NCBI GenBank assembly: GCA_002070375.1
Contig: MWDD01000011.1
Span: 1-64,000 of the forward strand
From: a bacterium ADurb.Bin157
GTDB lineage: Bacteria; Muiribacteriota; Ozemobacteria; Ozemobacterales; Ozemobacteraceae
Reading direction: 5' to 3'
DNA length: 64,000 nucleotides
The first letter of the stretch is position 1; each line of letters opens with the position of its first letter. The notes under the pieces were generated by a model, which saw only the letters and a program-made list of their open reading frames with translations, did no database searches and had not been told where the DNA came from. A program made the position numbers and the translations under genes. Below, in pieces: positions 7,078 through 16,166 of this stretch.

Positions 7078-9754
7078 TTTCTTGCTCCTTAGTGCATATT
7101 AAGCCAAAATCTTGACTATAACTTAAATTGAAACCACACAACGAATAAGAATTTTGTGCGTCAAATAATAAAAATAATTCTCGTCTTAAAATTTTATCTG
7201 TATGCCATTGAGAAAATAATTGTTTATTTTGATTTTCTAACTCCTCAATTGTTTGCATTATAATACCGCCGTGAGTAAGGGCAAAAGGCAGTCTAAGCCT
7301 GTGTTTAAGAAGAGGTGATATTTCTTCACGTGAAGGCACATGAGTCAAACGCAATACAAGATTTTGGTCATTGGCTGTTACAACCTTTATGCCCTCATCA
7401 TCGCACATCTGAAGAGGTATTACTTCTATTGATGGTCCACTATCTCTAACCATGGCTTCTGACAAGTCTTTTAATGATAAAGATCTGTCAAGCCAACCAT
7501 CAAGAGTTGGGGTTCTTGTGTTTTTAGGTAATTCGATACAGTTGTGTTCTGCCTTTTCATAACTGCTGATACAATTTTTTTTGTATTGCTCTAAATCAGC
7601 CATGAGTTCCGGAGTTAATTCTTCAGGGGCAAAATCTTCTCTATAAGTTTCTTGAACTAATTTTGAAATATCGTCGGGAAGAGTTATTTTATCGGATAAA
7701 AGCATATTAGTTCGTTTCAAGAGCCATTTGTCATAAATATTATTTCGGCTTGTTAATATTACACATTTTGCTTTAGATAAGTGATTAGGACGAACTCTAT
7801 TCGGGTGCCTATGTAATCGTCCGATTCGCTGTAAAAGCAGATCCATAGGACATAGGTCAGTTAGCATCAAGTCGAAATCTATATCAAGAGATTGCTCTAA
7901 AACCTGTGTGCCGACTACGATAAGATTATTTCTTTGCTCTGGCGTAGAAGACTTGCCTAAGCATTTTATTAGCTTTTCTTCTATGTTAATACGATCGATA
8001 GCATCAAACTGCGAGTGGAATACAATTACTTCATGGTCTTGAAATTCTTCACTCAGTTGTTTTCCAAGTAATTGAGCCTTTTTTACAGTATTAACTATGA
8101 TTCCAACACAACCGCCATCTGTAAGATTTTCATGTAAAAAGCTTGTTATGTTTGTGTCCTCTAAGGACCGGCAAATTATCGAAAGCTTGTAATCGCTTGC
8201 TTGTATGCTTTTATGACAAATTTCATTCCCTTCAGTCCAACTAAGCAGAGGGTAAGAATGGTTAGATGTGTTATACTGTTCTCCTGGGGTATTGTTTCCA
8301 AAATAGGCATTTAGCAAGCCATTTCGTCGTTTTTCCGGAAGGGTGGCAGAAAGCAAGATAACAGAAACTCCGTATTTTCCGAGCCAGGTTAACATTCTAT
8401 CTAGGTATTTATTCATAAATGGGTCATAAGAATGCACTTCATCTATAATAACTACCTTAGCGACAAGGCCTAAATGTTTCAGCATGACGTGTTTTTGTTT
8501 AAGGGCAGCCAATAAAAGCTGGTCAACCGTGCCTACTACAAAGTCTGCTAATAACGATTTTTTATTTCCATCAAACCAATGGTGCACATATAAACTAGAA
8601 CCAATATCATCATCGTTTTGCTTTTCTTTAAAAAGTATATCTTGATAATCTGCGTTTAAATAAGCCGCACCATGAGCTAGTTTTACACTGCTTTCCATTG
8701 TTGAAGAATGTTTTTCGGCCCATTTTATCAAGCGCGGAAAAATTCCATTGGCTGTTGCTTGAGTAGGTAAACCCAAAAAAAAGCCACCACTGCCATTTCT
8801 GCTTGCCAAAATTTGTGCAGCAGCGAATGCTGCTTCGGTTTTACCGCTTCCCATCTGTGCTTCTAAAATCAAAATACCCAAGCTGCTTTGTTCATTGGTT
8901 ACATCAATTACTGCTTTTTGAATGTTATTAGGTTCAAAACCAAATAATTGTTCAAAATCGCTTTCATCCAATGTAAAACTTAACGTTTCTGTTTCCCATG
9001 GTTTAGAAAGGTTTAGCTTATTCCAAGCTTCATCAACTCTGCTTGGGTAAATTAAGTCTTTTTGAAGAAAATCGGTTTCAATATTGACAAGAGGGAAATA
9101 TTCCGTGTTGCTTGCTAACCAATCTGCCATTATTAGCAATCCTGATAACAGAACTTGTGCAGGTTGCGAAATAACGGGTAACTGCGCAATATCATCAATC
9201 CCAGCTTTGGTTTTTCCCATTTCTAAAAATTTATTCCAAAGATCTAGCCACAGTGATTCTTGTTTGCCGTAGCAATTATAGCTGTAGATGTCTAGTTGAT
9301 CTTCGGGAAATTCTGAAATTTCAGGCGGCTTTCCGTGATGAGAACCAACTATAGAAGCAATGCCTTTGGGACATGAGTTGTTTAATAAAATGGCTTGAGA
9401 TACTATTGCGTGGGGGCTTTTAGAGGGGTCTAAGAATGTGTTATTGAAGTTGATTCCGCCTTGTTGCAGCAAAGATCTTATTCTTGGTGAATAGCGAGTG
9501 ATTTTATCTGTAAATAATGCGGTGCATTTGCCAATATCATGTAGCATTGCAACAAAAACAGCAGTTTGTTTAATTTCTTTGTCTGATAGATTGAGACCTG
9601 TCTTAACTGGGCGCGTGATCCATCTATTTACGAGCTTTTCTATAATGCCTGCAGTATCTTGAGCGTGCATCCAAAGTGGTAGCCATAAATCTGGATTATT
9701 AATGTCGCTTTTTGCCGAAATTAGTTTGACTAATTCTGAAGTATTATATTGCAT
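7064..9754 (-). CDS. cas3: Cas3 HD nuclease-helicase
   Basis: Cas3 is recruited by Cascade and degrades target DNA while unwinding it. From the chosen start it has 896 aa. The N-terminal HD nuclease shows H30, the H72-D73 pair in MLHDIGK and the SHHGKP motif (139-143). The helicase part shows Walker A MGSGKTE (301-307), DEVH (438-441) and the QRIGRLHRH motif VI region. The longer frame opens at a GTG (9778), but a GAGGGG ribosome site stands five bases before the ATG at 9752-9754, so that start is preferred. First gene of the cas operon; all key nuclease and helicase residues look intact. Confidence 0.96.
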   Translation of the reverse strand: MQYNTSELVKLISAKSDINNPDLWLPLWMHAQDTAGIIEKLVNRWITRPVKTGLNLSDKEIKQTAVFVAMLHDIGKCTALFTDKITRYSPRIRSLLQQGGINFNNTFLDPSKSPHAIVSQAILLNNSCPKGIASIVGSHHGKPPEISEFPEDQLDIYSYNCYGKQESLWLDLWNKFLEMGKTKAGIDDIAQLPVISQPAQVLLSGLLIMADWLASNTEYFPLVNIETDFLQKDLIYPSRVDEAWNKLNLSKPWETETLSFTLDESDFEQLFGFEPNNIQKAVIDVTNEQSSLGILILEAQMGSGKTEAAFAAAQILASRNGSGGFFLGLPTQATANGIFPRLIKWAEKHSSTMESSVKLAHGAAYLNADYQDILFKEKQNDDDIGSSLYVHHWFDGNKKSLLADFVVGTVDQLLLAALKQKHVMLKHLGLVAKVVIIDEVHSYDPFMNKYLDRMLTWLGKYGVSVILLSATLPEKRRNGLLNAYFGNNTPGEQYNTSNHSYPLLSWTEGNEICHKSIQASDYKLSIICRSLEDTNITSFLHENLTDGGCVGIIVNTVKKAQLLGKQLSEEFQDHEVIVFHSQFDAIDRINIEEKLIKCLGKSSTPEQRNNLIVVGTQVLEQSLDIDFDLMLTDLCPMDLLLQRIGRLHRHPNRVRPNHLSKAKCVILTSRNNIYDKWLLKRTNMLLSDKITLPDDISKLVQETYREDFAPEELTPELMADLEQYKKNCISSYEKAEHNCIELPKNTRTPTLDGWLDRSLSLKDLSEAMVRDSGPSIEVIPLQMCDDEGIKVVTANDQNLVLRLTHVPSREEISPLLKHRLRLPFALTHGGIIMQTIEELENQNKQLFSQWHTDKILRRELFLLFDAQNSYSLCGFNLSYSQDFGLICTKEQENGER

Positions 9755-9786
9755 TTTTCCCCTCGATTGATTTTGCACGTTTTAAG

Positions 9787-9812
9787 AATAACACAAAAAT
9801 TGTGTTATTATA
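9787..9812 (-). promoter_or_regulatory. cas operon promoter with operator-like palindrome
   Basis: A perfect inverted repeat with 10-nt arms (AATAACACAA / TTGTGTTATT) and a 3-nt centre occupies 9787-9809. On the minus strand a consensus TATAAT occupies 9807-9812, so the palindrome begins inside the -10 box and is centred on the expected start site (about 9800), 33 nt before the cas3 ATG. No T-tract follows in either direction, so a terminator is unlikely. Repression by an unidentified dimeric regulator is the simplest reading. No convincing -35 was found. Confidence 0.6.
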
Positions 9813-9863
9813 AGCTCTGATAAAATTATGTGGAAAAAAGTCGGGAAAGGTGATTAGTAAAGG

Positions 9864-11180
9864 TTATTCACCCATGGTTTGGCGGGCGCTGTTGATGTCG
9901 CGGATCATGGAGACGGCTTCTTTGGCGTTTTTGCTGTTGGGGTCGAGGCGAATGGATTGTTCGAAGTATGAGACGGCGCGGTCGAAGCCTGAGGTGTCGC
10001 CTGCCAGGGCTTTGTCGGTCCAGGCCAGGCCTAGGTGGTAGATGCATTCGGCGTTTTTGTCGTCTTTGGCTAGACATTCGTTGTATTTTTCGATGGCTTC
10101 GTCCAGCTTGCCCTTTTTGTAAAGGTCGTAGCCCTGGGTGTGCAGAGCAGCAGCCAGCGCGGCTTCTGAAACTGTGCCGTCAGAGGGCGCGGCCTTGGCG
10201 TCGGTGCCTGTGCGGCGGCGCTTGAGTTCGTCCCAGACGTCTTGCTTTTTGTTTTGTTCTTTTATGCGGGCCAGTTCTTCAAGCTGCCTGCGCTCCGCTT
10301 CGGCTTTTTTGGCAAGCATAATGCGCTCGTCTTCGGTCTTTTTCCACTTTTCAAGAGCGGACATAATTGGACGAAGCTTCTCCGAGTAAGCCCCGGCGCT
10401 GCCTTTCATCGGCTCTAAAATTTCTAGCGAATCGGCGTATGAACCGTTAATATATAGCAATGCACCATAATAAAAACGGTTCTCGGGGTTAAATGCGTTG
10501 TCTGAAAACCTGTCCGAAAAAATGCGGTTGCCCCTCATTAAAAAGCCTTGGTCATCTTGCGCTCCCAAAGAAGGGTCTTTCAAGATCTTGCCGATGTATA
10601 AGTCTAGGGCTGCGGTTATTCCCGTGGTGCGCTCTAATTCTAAAACATCAGACAACGGACCCGCCTCTTTTTTAAAGTAATCTTTGAGATTAATGTTTTT
10701 TTCTTCGTCAGCCTCGAGAGTTCGTTCGGTGTCAAGAGCCAAAACAGCTATCTCCGGGTTGTTAACCTTTATTTTGTTCTCGGGTATAACTAACCCAAAA
10801 GGTCTTAAACGCTTGCCGAACGCGGCTTCTGCGGGCTTTTTGATCGTTACGGATTTTTCTTCCAATATATTGCGCAACTGCTCAACCTTAGGGTGGTCAG
10901 GGGCCTGTAACGACGCTTCATATAAAACCTCGCCCGCTTTTTCGAGCTGTTTTAAGTCAATATAAGCCTGAGCTAACCAAACTTTCGCCTCAAAACTCGT
11001 TTTGTCGAGAAGCAAAACATTCTCAAACTCAATTACGGCTTCGTCAAGCAGCCCTTTGTTGTAGCAATCTATGCCTGCTCTTAAAAAATAGTCGCTGTCT
11101 GTGGGGGTCTGAGCGTAACAAATCCCGCTCAAAACCAGCGCACCTGCCAATATTGCACTCTTTAATCTTTTGCTGCTCAT
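9864..11180 (-). CDS. Exported TPR protein
   Basis: A 438-aa protein with a signal peptide (1-23, cleavage likely after CYA). Tetratricopeptide repeats are visible at about 28-105 (YNKGLLDEAVIEFENVLLLD) and 345-430 (LYKKGKLDEAIEKYNECLAKD), separated by a charged coiled-coil-like segment (about 275-325). TPRs make protein-contact scaffolds; no catalytic motif is seen. Its ATG overlaps the stop of the upstream propeller gene by 4 nt, so the two are translationally coupled. Last gene of the glmM-pseudopilin operon. No terminator is visible before the cas promoter, so read-through into cas3 is possible. Specific role unknown. Confidence 0.85.
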   Translation of the reverse strand: MSSKRLKSAILAGALVLSGICYAQTPTDSDYFLRAGIDCYNKGLLDEAVIEFENVLLLDKTSFEAKVWLAQAYIDLKQLEKAGEVLYEASLQAPDHPKVEQLRNILEEKSVTIKKPAEAAFGKRLRPFGLVIPENKIKVNNPEIAVLALDTERTLEADEEKNINLKDYFKKEAGPLSDVLELERTTGITAALDLYIGKILKDPSLGAQDDQGFLMRGNRIFSDRFSDNAFNPENRFYYGALLYINGSYADSLEILEPMKGSAGAYSEKLRPIMSALEKWKKTEDERIMLAKKAEAERRQLEELARIKEQNKKQDVWDELKRRRTGTDAKAAPSDGTVSEAALAAALHTQGYDLYKKGKLDEAIEKYNECLAKDDKNAECIYHLGLAWTDKALAGDTSGFDRAVSYFEQSIRLDPNSKNAKEAVSMIRDINSARQTMGE

Positions 11181-12493
11181 TTGTAAACCGTCTCTTGGTA
11201 AATCGAAATCATTCTGAACCTGGTTCGCGCCTCGGTTGGAATTATATGCAGCTGCTTACCTGTGTAGCCGATTCCGCCCCCAACAATCATTTCTAATTTG
11301 CCATCACCGTCCAAGTCGGCAAAAGTCGGTCGCCCTACCGTTCGTCCTACATATTTGGGAAAATCCTTAAGGGGTTTGCCGTTTGAATCGAGTGCCATTA
11401 CGTATCCCGCCATTTGCCCACTCCCGGAAGGATTGCTCGCCGTAAATACCACATCGAGTTTCCCGTCGCCGTCAATGTCGATAATGACCGGAGCCGCATA
11501 AATAGAATGGCTGCCCGCGTCATAGGGCCAGCCCGGCTTAGGTTTGCCCGTAAAATCGCAGATTGTAACTTTGCCGTCATAATGCGCGATTACAAATTCA
11601 TCCGTTCCCGTGTTGTCTATGTCTGCTAAAATTGGCGCAGAATGAGACCCGGAGGGTAGGCTGAAGTTTTTTACCATTTTGCCTTTGTCGTTCCAAATCA
11701 AAAAATTACCTGACGGAGTAGTTGTAAACACTTCTTTAACACCGTCGCCGTCTATGTCGCCCGCATCAACATCAAACGGCCATTCTCTGTTTCCCGCTAC
11801 ATTTGCCGGCCAGCCTGCTCTTGCGGTCCCGGTGTGGTTTAAAACAGTTACTTTGCCGTCGTTGCCCTTGAATATTATTTCTTTTTTGCCGTCGCCGTCA
11901 AGGTCGCGGGCTGCAATACGCCCCGAAACAGAGCCGGTTGTCGAGACTTCCCAGATAGGATTCCCCGCAGCGTCTATTCGAAAAACTTTGCCTGATTCAG
12001 AGCCGATTAAGACTTCAAGTTTGCCGTTCCCCTCAACGTCGGCAAGCTCTGCCCCCGAAATCGTTATTTTTCCTCTTGTGTCTACTACCCATTTTTCTTT
12101 TCCGAGGCTGTCTAGGCAGTAAACTTTTCCGTCTTGAGAGGCCGCAATTATGTCGATGCCGCCGCAAAAACTTGTTACCTGAACATCTGCCAAAATCGGG
12201 CCGCCGGTTTGCTTCGGCCAATAGGGCGGTCGCACTATTTCTTTGCCCGTTGCGGATGAGTAAATATGAACTTTTCCGTCGGTGGCGCCGAAAATTACGT
12301 CTTTTACCCCGTCTCCGTCAACGTCGCCTATGACATTTATTTGTCCGTAAATGTCGCCGGTAACCTGAGTTTGCGGAGGGACAGAAGTATTGCCGTTTGA
12401 AGATGTTTGCGCTGTTAAAACGCCGCCGAACCAAAAAATTTGAGCGATACCAAAAGCTAAATACAACACTTTTTTTCGCAAATATCTTTTCAT
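11177..12493 (-). CDS. Exported FG-GAP/VCBS beta-propeller protein
   Basis: A 438-aa protein with an N-terminal signal peptide (about 1-29) followed by repeats that fold as a beta-propeller of the integrin-alpha type. Seven calcium-loop motifs D-x-[DE]-x-[DNT]-G occur (DVDGDGVKD, DVEGNGKLE, DLDGDGKKE, DIDGDGVKE, DIDNTGTDE, DIDGDGKLD, DLDGDGKLE), spaced about 40-60 residues. It lies directly after three minor-pilin-like genes, as the calcium-binding propeller adhesin PilY1 does in type IV pilus operons, although it lacks the PilY1 N-terminal half. Probable surface or pseudopilus-associated ligand-binding protein; the ligand is unknown. Confidence 0.85.
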   Translation of the reverse strand: MKRYLRKKVLYLAFGIAQIFWFGGVLTAQTSSNGNTSVPPQTQVTGDIYGQINVIGDVDGDGVKDVIFGATDGKVHIYSSATGKEIVRPPYWPKQTGGPILADVQVTSFCGGIDIIAASQDGKVYCLDSLGKEKWVVDTRGKITISGAELADVEGNGKLEVLIGSESGKVFRIDAAGNPIWEVSTTGSVSGRIAARDLDGDGKKEIIFKGNDGKVTVLNHTGTARAGWPANVAGNREWPFDVDAGDIDGDGVKEVFTTTPSGNFLIWNDKGKMVKNFSLPSGSHSAPILADIDNTGTDEFVIAHYDGKVTICDFTGKPKPGWPYDAGSHSIYAAPVIIDIDGDGKLDVVFTASNPSGSGQMAGYVMALDSNGKPLKDFPKYVGRTVGRPTFADLDGDGKLEMIVGGGIGYTGKQLHIIPTEARTRFRMISIYQETVYK

Positions 12494-12516
12494 AGGCCGC
12501 CTTTCTTATTTAAGAG

Positions 12517-13011
12517 TTATCTGATTACCAAGTCGTCTCGGTATATTTTTATTACAGCTGTAACTTCTGCGGTAATTCCGCTCTTTTCTACTTTCCCTTC
12601 GCATACTATTTCCCAGAGATCATAAAACCCGATCGCGAGCCCTCTGCTGAAGTGCGGTCTTCCGTACCATTCGCCCACGCCGTCGCCTAATGGAGAGACT
12701 TTGGTGACTTTATAGGTGCCTTCGTCGAATTTTATGTTGTATTCGGCATCAAGTCGCGAATTGCTTTTTTCTTTGTATTCGGGTCTTTTTTCGCCCAGAT
12801 TATATTGATTGAAAAGGTGTATTTTGACCTTTTCAATGCCTGCCATGGCATAGTTGCGCGCTTTGATCCTGTCAGATTCGAACATAATGAGTTCTGCATT
12901 TGATTTTGAAGAAAACCAATACATTACTCCGAAAATGCCGAACAATACGATAAGCATAAGAGATACCACTGCTATAAAACCGCTATTATGTTTTTTAAGT
13001 TTGTAATTCAT
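12517..13011 (-). CDS. PilX-like minor pilin / pseudopilin
   Basis: The 164-aa protein starts with a short charged leader and NSGFIAVVSLMLIVLFGIFGVMYW, a single hydrophobic helix, followed by ARNYAMAGIEKVKIHLFNQ. This matches the PilX N-terminal pattern (A-x-x-A-G-I-E) of minor pilins and GspK-like pseudopilins. It overlaps the upstream PilW-like gene by 4 nt. Expected to sit in the inner membrane and enter a pilus or secretion pseudopilus tip. Which machine it serves is not encoded in this window. Confidence 0.75.
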   Translation of the reverse strand: MNYKLKKHNSGFIAVVSLMLIVLFGIFGVMYWFSSKSNAELIMFESDRIKARNYAMAGIEKVKIHLFNQYNLGEKRPEYKEKSNSRLDAEYNIKFDEGTYKVTKVSPLGDGVGEWYGRPHFSRGLAIGFYDLWEIVCEGKVEKSGITAEVTAVIKIYRDDLVIR

Positions 13012-13646
13012 TCAAAAACCTTCACAGTCATTAAGTCGCCTTCAAGACGAACGGTAAAATCTACATCTTCAAAAACTTCGGGTCTTTTGTCGTCAAAAAT
13101 TTTGCAAGTTACTCTTACGCTCTTAGAGTCATTTTCATTAACGTGAAACCTTAAATCTTTCGCATTTCGCGCCACGGGTATAGCTCTTGGCGGCCCGTCA
13201 GCCGGTTTAATTTCTCTGATTATCGTTTCTGATTTTTTATCGTAATAATATTTAATGGCCATTGCCTCAGAGTCGCTTTTAAGAGATGAAAGCACAAATA
13301 AAAGCTCGGTGCCGCTGTTGTTTATAATATCTTTTTCAATGCGCACTACATTCGGAAAAAACTCTTCGCCGGCTTCGCCTTTTATATAAAGATGGCCATA
13401 TTTATGCACGTAAACATGGGGGTTAATCTTTTTTATGTCAGTGTAAAACTGTTTCATAAAATACTGAATTTTGTAGTTGAAATCCATGTGTTTTTGCCCC
13501 CACGACATGGTTGTGAGGTTGCTTCGCAAAACAACAAGCAAAACTGTAGCCAAAAGCCCTACAATAAGCGCAGAAGTGAGAACTTCAACCAAAGTAAACC
13601 CTTTATTTTTGACTTTGCCGAAAATATTCATGTTAAAAAGTTTCAT
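13008..13646 (-). CDS. Prepilin-type protein, PilW/GspJ-like
   Basis: A 212-aa protein with a prepilin peptidase site: KNKG followed by FTLVEVLTSALIVGLLATVLLVVL, including the conserved Glu at +5 of the mature protein. The remaining domain is mostly beta-strand (about 50-212), with RIEKD and the IKYYYD strand pattern common in PilW/GspJ proteins. It lies 15 nt downstream of a GspI/PilV-like gene and overlaps the PilX-like gene, so the three probably form a tip complex. An in-frame ATG five codons downstream is an alternative start. Confidence 0.8.
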   Translation of the reverse strand: MKLFNMNIFGKVKNKGFTLVEVLTSALIVGLLATVLLVVLRSNLTTMSWGQKHMDFNYKIQYFMKQFYTDIKKINPHVYVHKYGHLYIKGEAGEEFFPNVVRIEKDIINNSGTELLFVLSSLKSDSEAMAIKYYYDKKSETIIREIKPADGPPRAIPVARNAKDLRFHVNENDSKSVRVTCKIFDDKRPEVFEDVDFTVRLEGDLMTVKVFE

Positions 13647-13661
13647 TGCCTTTGGCCTTTT

Positions 13662-14132
13662 CTACATTTTGGTCGAGGTCTTAACGGTCACAGAATTAAG
13701 AATCGCTTTATAGGTTTCTAATCGAAGCTTTTTTTCTTGCTCTTTTTCTTTCCAATTAATTTCTACGCTGATATGCAGCAGGTTTGTTTCATTTACTCCT
13801 GTGCCAACGACAGAGTGTCCCGCCGCTTGTTCAACGCTGATCAATGCCTTCGCCCCATATTTTTTAACAAACCCTTCAGGCAGTTTAAACTGCGCGTAAG
13901 CACCCGAACCGGGCACGCTCACCTTATTGGGTATTTTTTCCCATATGAATTCATCGCTTCTGGCCAGGTCGAGCAGGTTCTGCGCGGCAATCGACGCCAT
14001 CAAATAAAGCTCGCCCCTTTCGACGAACTTTGTGCCGGTCATGAACATAGACAAAACCGGCAATATTCCGATTCCTATGATGATGGTTGCAATCGTAACC
14101 TCGATCAATGTGAATCCTCTGCCTTTTTTCAT
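13662..14132 (-). CDS. Prepilin-type protein, PilV/GspI-like
   Basis: A 156-aa protein starting MKKGRGFTLIEVTIATIII, a textbook prepilin peptidase recognition site with Gly at -1, Phe at +1 and Glu at +5, and a following hydrophobic helix. The stretch AAQNLLDLARSDEF resembles the A-x-x-L-A-E segment of PilV/GspI proteins. The start is the ATG at 14130-14132, which overlaps the TGA of the upstream lipoprotein gene; the two-codon-longer TTG is less likely. First of three minor-pilin-like genes. Confidence 0.8.
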   Translation of the reverse strand: MKKGRGFTLIEVTIATIIIGIGILPVLSMFMTGTKFVERGELYLMASIAAQNLLDLARSDEFIWEKIPNKVSVPGSGAYAQFKLPEGFVKKYGAKALISVEQAAGHSVVGTGVNETNLLHISVEINWKEKEQEKKLRLETYKAILNSVTVKTSTKM

Positions 14133-14707
14133 CACCAACCCCCAAGTTTTTCATCTGATTTAAAAATGGGCACGTGCTCTCTCTCATATTTTGAAAAGCT
14201 GTTTAAATACTGAATTGCCGCCCTGGCGTTTTCGGCCGCTCTCGAGTTGGGAAACCGCTCTAATACGTATCGATAGGCTTTAAGAGCCTCGGCATCATTT
14301 TTAAGTTTAAAATAGATGTCTGCCAGACAAAGGGCCGACACGCTTGCTTCTTCGCTGTCGGGGTATCTTTCGATCAGGTCTTTAAATAGGGCCATCGCCT
14401 CGAGTAACTCGCCGTTTTCGACCATTTCGACGCCTTTTCGATATTGTTCTTCAAAAAAGCTCAGTCGAACGGGCAGTTCGTTTTTTGGTGCCGGTATGTT
14501 GCTTAGAGTGACCGCAAAGTTGAGTCCTGTTTGTTTTAAAAGGGAATCAGGCTCAGGTGCTTTTTCTTTCTTCGCTGTTTCTTTCTCGTATCGCGCGATT
14601 TCTTTAGGCATCGAAAGCATAGTTTTTTTGCCGCAACACCCGTTGATTAAAAGAGTTGCCACCGCAAATACAACTACAATCCATTTTGCGATTTTTACTT
14701 TTAACAC
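14132..14707 (-). CDS. TPR lipoprotein, BamD/YbgF-like architecture
   Basis: A 191-aa protein with a lipoprotein signal: a hydrophobic N-terminus ends in LINGC (Cys24), so it is probably lipid-anchored. TPR-like repeats follow (ENGELLEAMALFKDLIERYPDSEEASVSA and LKNDAEALKAYRYVLERFPNSRAAENA), the pattern of outer-membrane assembly or pilotin-type lipoproteins. Translation starts at GTG (14705-14707). It lies between glmM (12 nt away) and the pseudopilin genes and may anchor or pilot them; this role is inferred from context. Confidence 0.8.
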   Translation of the reverse strand: MLKVKIAKWIVVVFAVATLLINGCCGKKTMLSMPKEIARYEKETAKKEKAPEPDSLLKQTGLNFAVTLSNIPAPKNELPVRLSFFEEQYRKGVEMVENGELLEAMALFKDLIERYPDSEEASVSALCLADIYFKLKNDAEALKAYRYVLERFPNSRAAENARAAIQYLNSFSKYEREHVPIFKSDEKLGGW

Positions 14708-14719
14708 TTAAAAACCTGC

Positions 14720-16069
14720 CTAACAAAGATTTTTTGCAATCAATTCGGAAATGTCACCGGCTATTTTTTTTATTTCGTTTTCGTCGGGTCCTTCGGCCAT
14801 AACTCTGACCAGGTCTTCTGTTCCCGAGCATCTTACTAAAATTCTGCCGCGCCCGTTCAAGGCTTTGTCGGCATCATTTATTGCTTCGCATATTTCTGAG
14901 CAAGATTCAAAAGCCTTGTTTTTAACTCGAATGTTAAGTAAGATTTGCGGCAGTTTGCGCATTACACCCGCCAGCTCTGTAATGCCCATCGAAGTTTCGC
15001 GCATAATTTTTATTAAATTGCATGCGGTTAACATCCCGTCACCGGTTGTTGCGTAATCGGAAAGTATTATGTGCCCGCTTTGTTCTCCGCCTACAACTGC
15101 GCCTGCTTTTTGCATTTCTTCCAAGACAAATCTATCGCCGACTTTTGTTTTAAGCACTTTTATGCCATTGTTTCTCATTGCAATGTCAAGGCCTAAATTA
15201 GCCATAACGGTAGTTACGATAGTGTTTCCGGGTAGTCGGTCGCGTTCTTTTAAATATTTGGCGGTAATGGCCAAAATAAAATCGCCGTCAATAGTTTCAC
15301 CTTCGGGGGAGATGGCTATAACGCGGTCCGCGTCGCCATCAAAGGCAAAGCCCACATCGAAGCGTTCCTTTTTCATCATGGCTACGAGGTTGTTAATGTG
15401 GGTTGAACCGCAGTCTTTGTTGATATTTACGCCGTCGGGGGTTATGCCCAAGGCGTCAATGCTGTAGCCGAGTTCCGAAAAGAGCTGCCCGGCCCATTTT
15501 GCTGCCGCCCCGTTGGCGCAGTCGAGTGCAATTTTAATTTTTTTTGAGCTTGTATTTTCACCGCAAACTTTTTTTAGCGAAGACAGCCAGAATTTAACGC
15601 TGTTTTCGTCATAGGTAACAGACCCGATTTCTTCGCCTGTTTGTGTTTCGGGTTTTGTGTTGGCCATAAGATCTTTTTCTATGGCGTTCTCGATGTCGTC
15701 GCTTATTTTAAAGCCGTCGGGGCCAAAAATTTTGATCCCGTTGTCTTGAAAAGGATTATGAGAAGCGCTGATCATTATGGCGCCCATTCCTTGAAGTTCT
15801 TTTGTTACAAAGGCAAGCGCAGGTGTTGGTACAACGCCTAAAAGACGGGCCTCGACACCCATGGAAGCTACGCCTGCCGCAACCGCGTGTTCCAGCATAT
15901 CGCCTGAACGTCTGGTATCTTTTGCTATAAAGATTGGGCGGTTTTGTTTTTTTCTGTTAATAAGCAACTGAGTTGTTGCAAGCTGCGCAATACGACAAGC
16001 TGTGTTAGCGTCTAGGGGAAACTTGTTTGCCAAGCCTCTGACGCCGTCGGTACCGAAGAATCGACCCAT
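14720..16069 (-). CDS. glmM: Phosphoglucosamine mutase
   Basis: GlmM converts glucosamine-6-phosphate to glucosamine-1-phosphate on the way to UDP-GlcNAc for peptidoglycan and lipopolysaccharide. The 449-aa protein starts MGRFFGTDGVRG, carries the phosphoserine loop ISASHNP (Ser103), the metal loop DGDADR (about 243-248) and the C-terminal phosphate-binding RCSGTEDLVRVM. All are canonical for GlmM rather than other phosphohexomutases. It is the first gene of the leftward operon that continues into the lipoprotein and pseudopilins. Confidence 0.97.
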   Translation of the reverse strand: MGRFFGTDGVRGLANKFPLDANTACRIAQLATTQLLINRKKQNRPIFIAKDTRRSGDMLEHAVAAGVASMGVEARLLGVVPTPALAFVTKELQGMGAIMISASHNPFQDNGIKIFGPDGFKISDDIENAIEKDLMANTKPETQTGEEIGSVTYDENSVKFWLSSLKKVCGENTSSKKIKIALDCANGAAAKWAGQLFSELGYSIDALGITPDGVNINKDCGSTHINNLVAMMKKERFDVGFAFDGDADRVIAISPEGETIDGDFILAITAKYLKERDRLPGNTIVTTVMANLGLDIAMRNNGIKVLKTKVGDRFVLEEMQKAGAVVGGEQSGHIILSDYATTGDGMLTACNLIKIMRETSMGITELAGVMRKLPQILLNIRVKNKAFESCSEICEAINDADKALNGRGRILVRCSGTEDLVRVMAEGPDENEIKKIAGDISELIAKNLC

Positions 16070-16103
16070 GGAATAAAACTCCCGTTTTTTGACTTATATT
16101 TTC

Positions 16104-16112
16104 AGTATATCA
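16104..16112 (-). promoter_or_regulatory. Extended -10 promoter of glmM operon
   Basis: On the minus strand TGATATACT (-10 TATACT at 16104-16109 with an upstream TG) lies about 28 nt before the predicted transcript start-to-ATG leader, giving a start near 16097 and a 28-nt leader before the glmM ATG at 16069. The same TGnTAT-type box recurs at other promoters here. No good -35 is visible, which fits an extended -10 promoter. Confidence 0.5.
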
Positions 16113-16166
16113 CACAAGTAATTTAGATTCATAATAAATTAAAGGGAAGGGCGGAGTTTTTATAAA

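Noticed and set aside
9787-9809. Palindrome upstream of cas3 as a terminator
   Set aside because: AT-rich stem, no following T-tract, and it overlaps a consensus -10 box.
11679-12122. 147-codon open frame opposite the propeller gene
   Set aside because: It mirrors the biased codons of the repeat-rich propeller gene; low-complexity Ser/Pro content and no start signal.
13737-14213. 158-codon open frame opposite the PilV-like gene
   Set aside because: Antisense shadow of a convincing prepilin gene; no features of its own.
15069-15467. 132-codon open frame opposite glmM
   Set aside because: Shadow of glmM, which has all its motifs.
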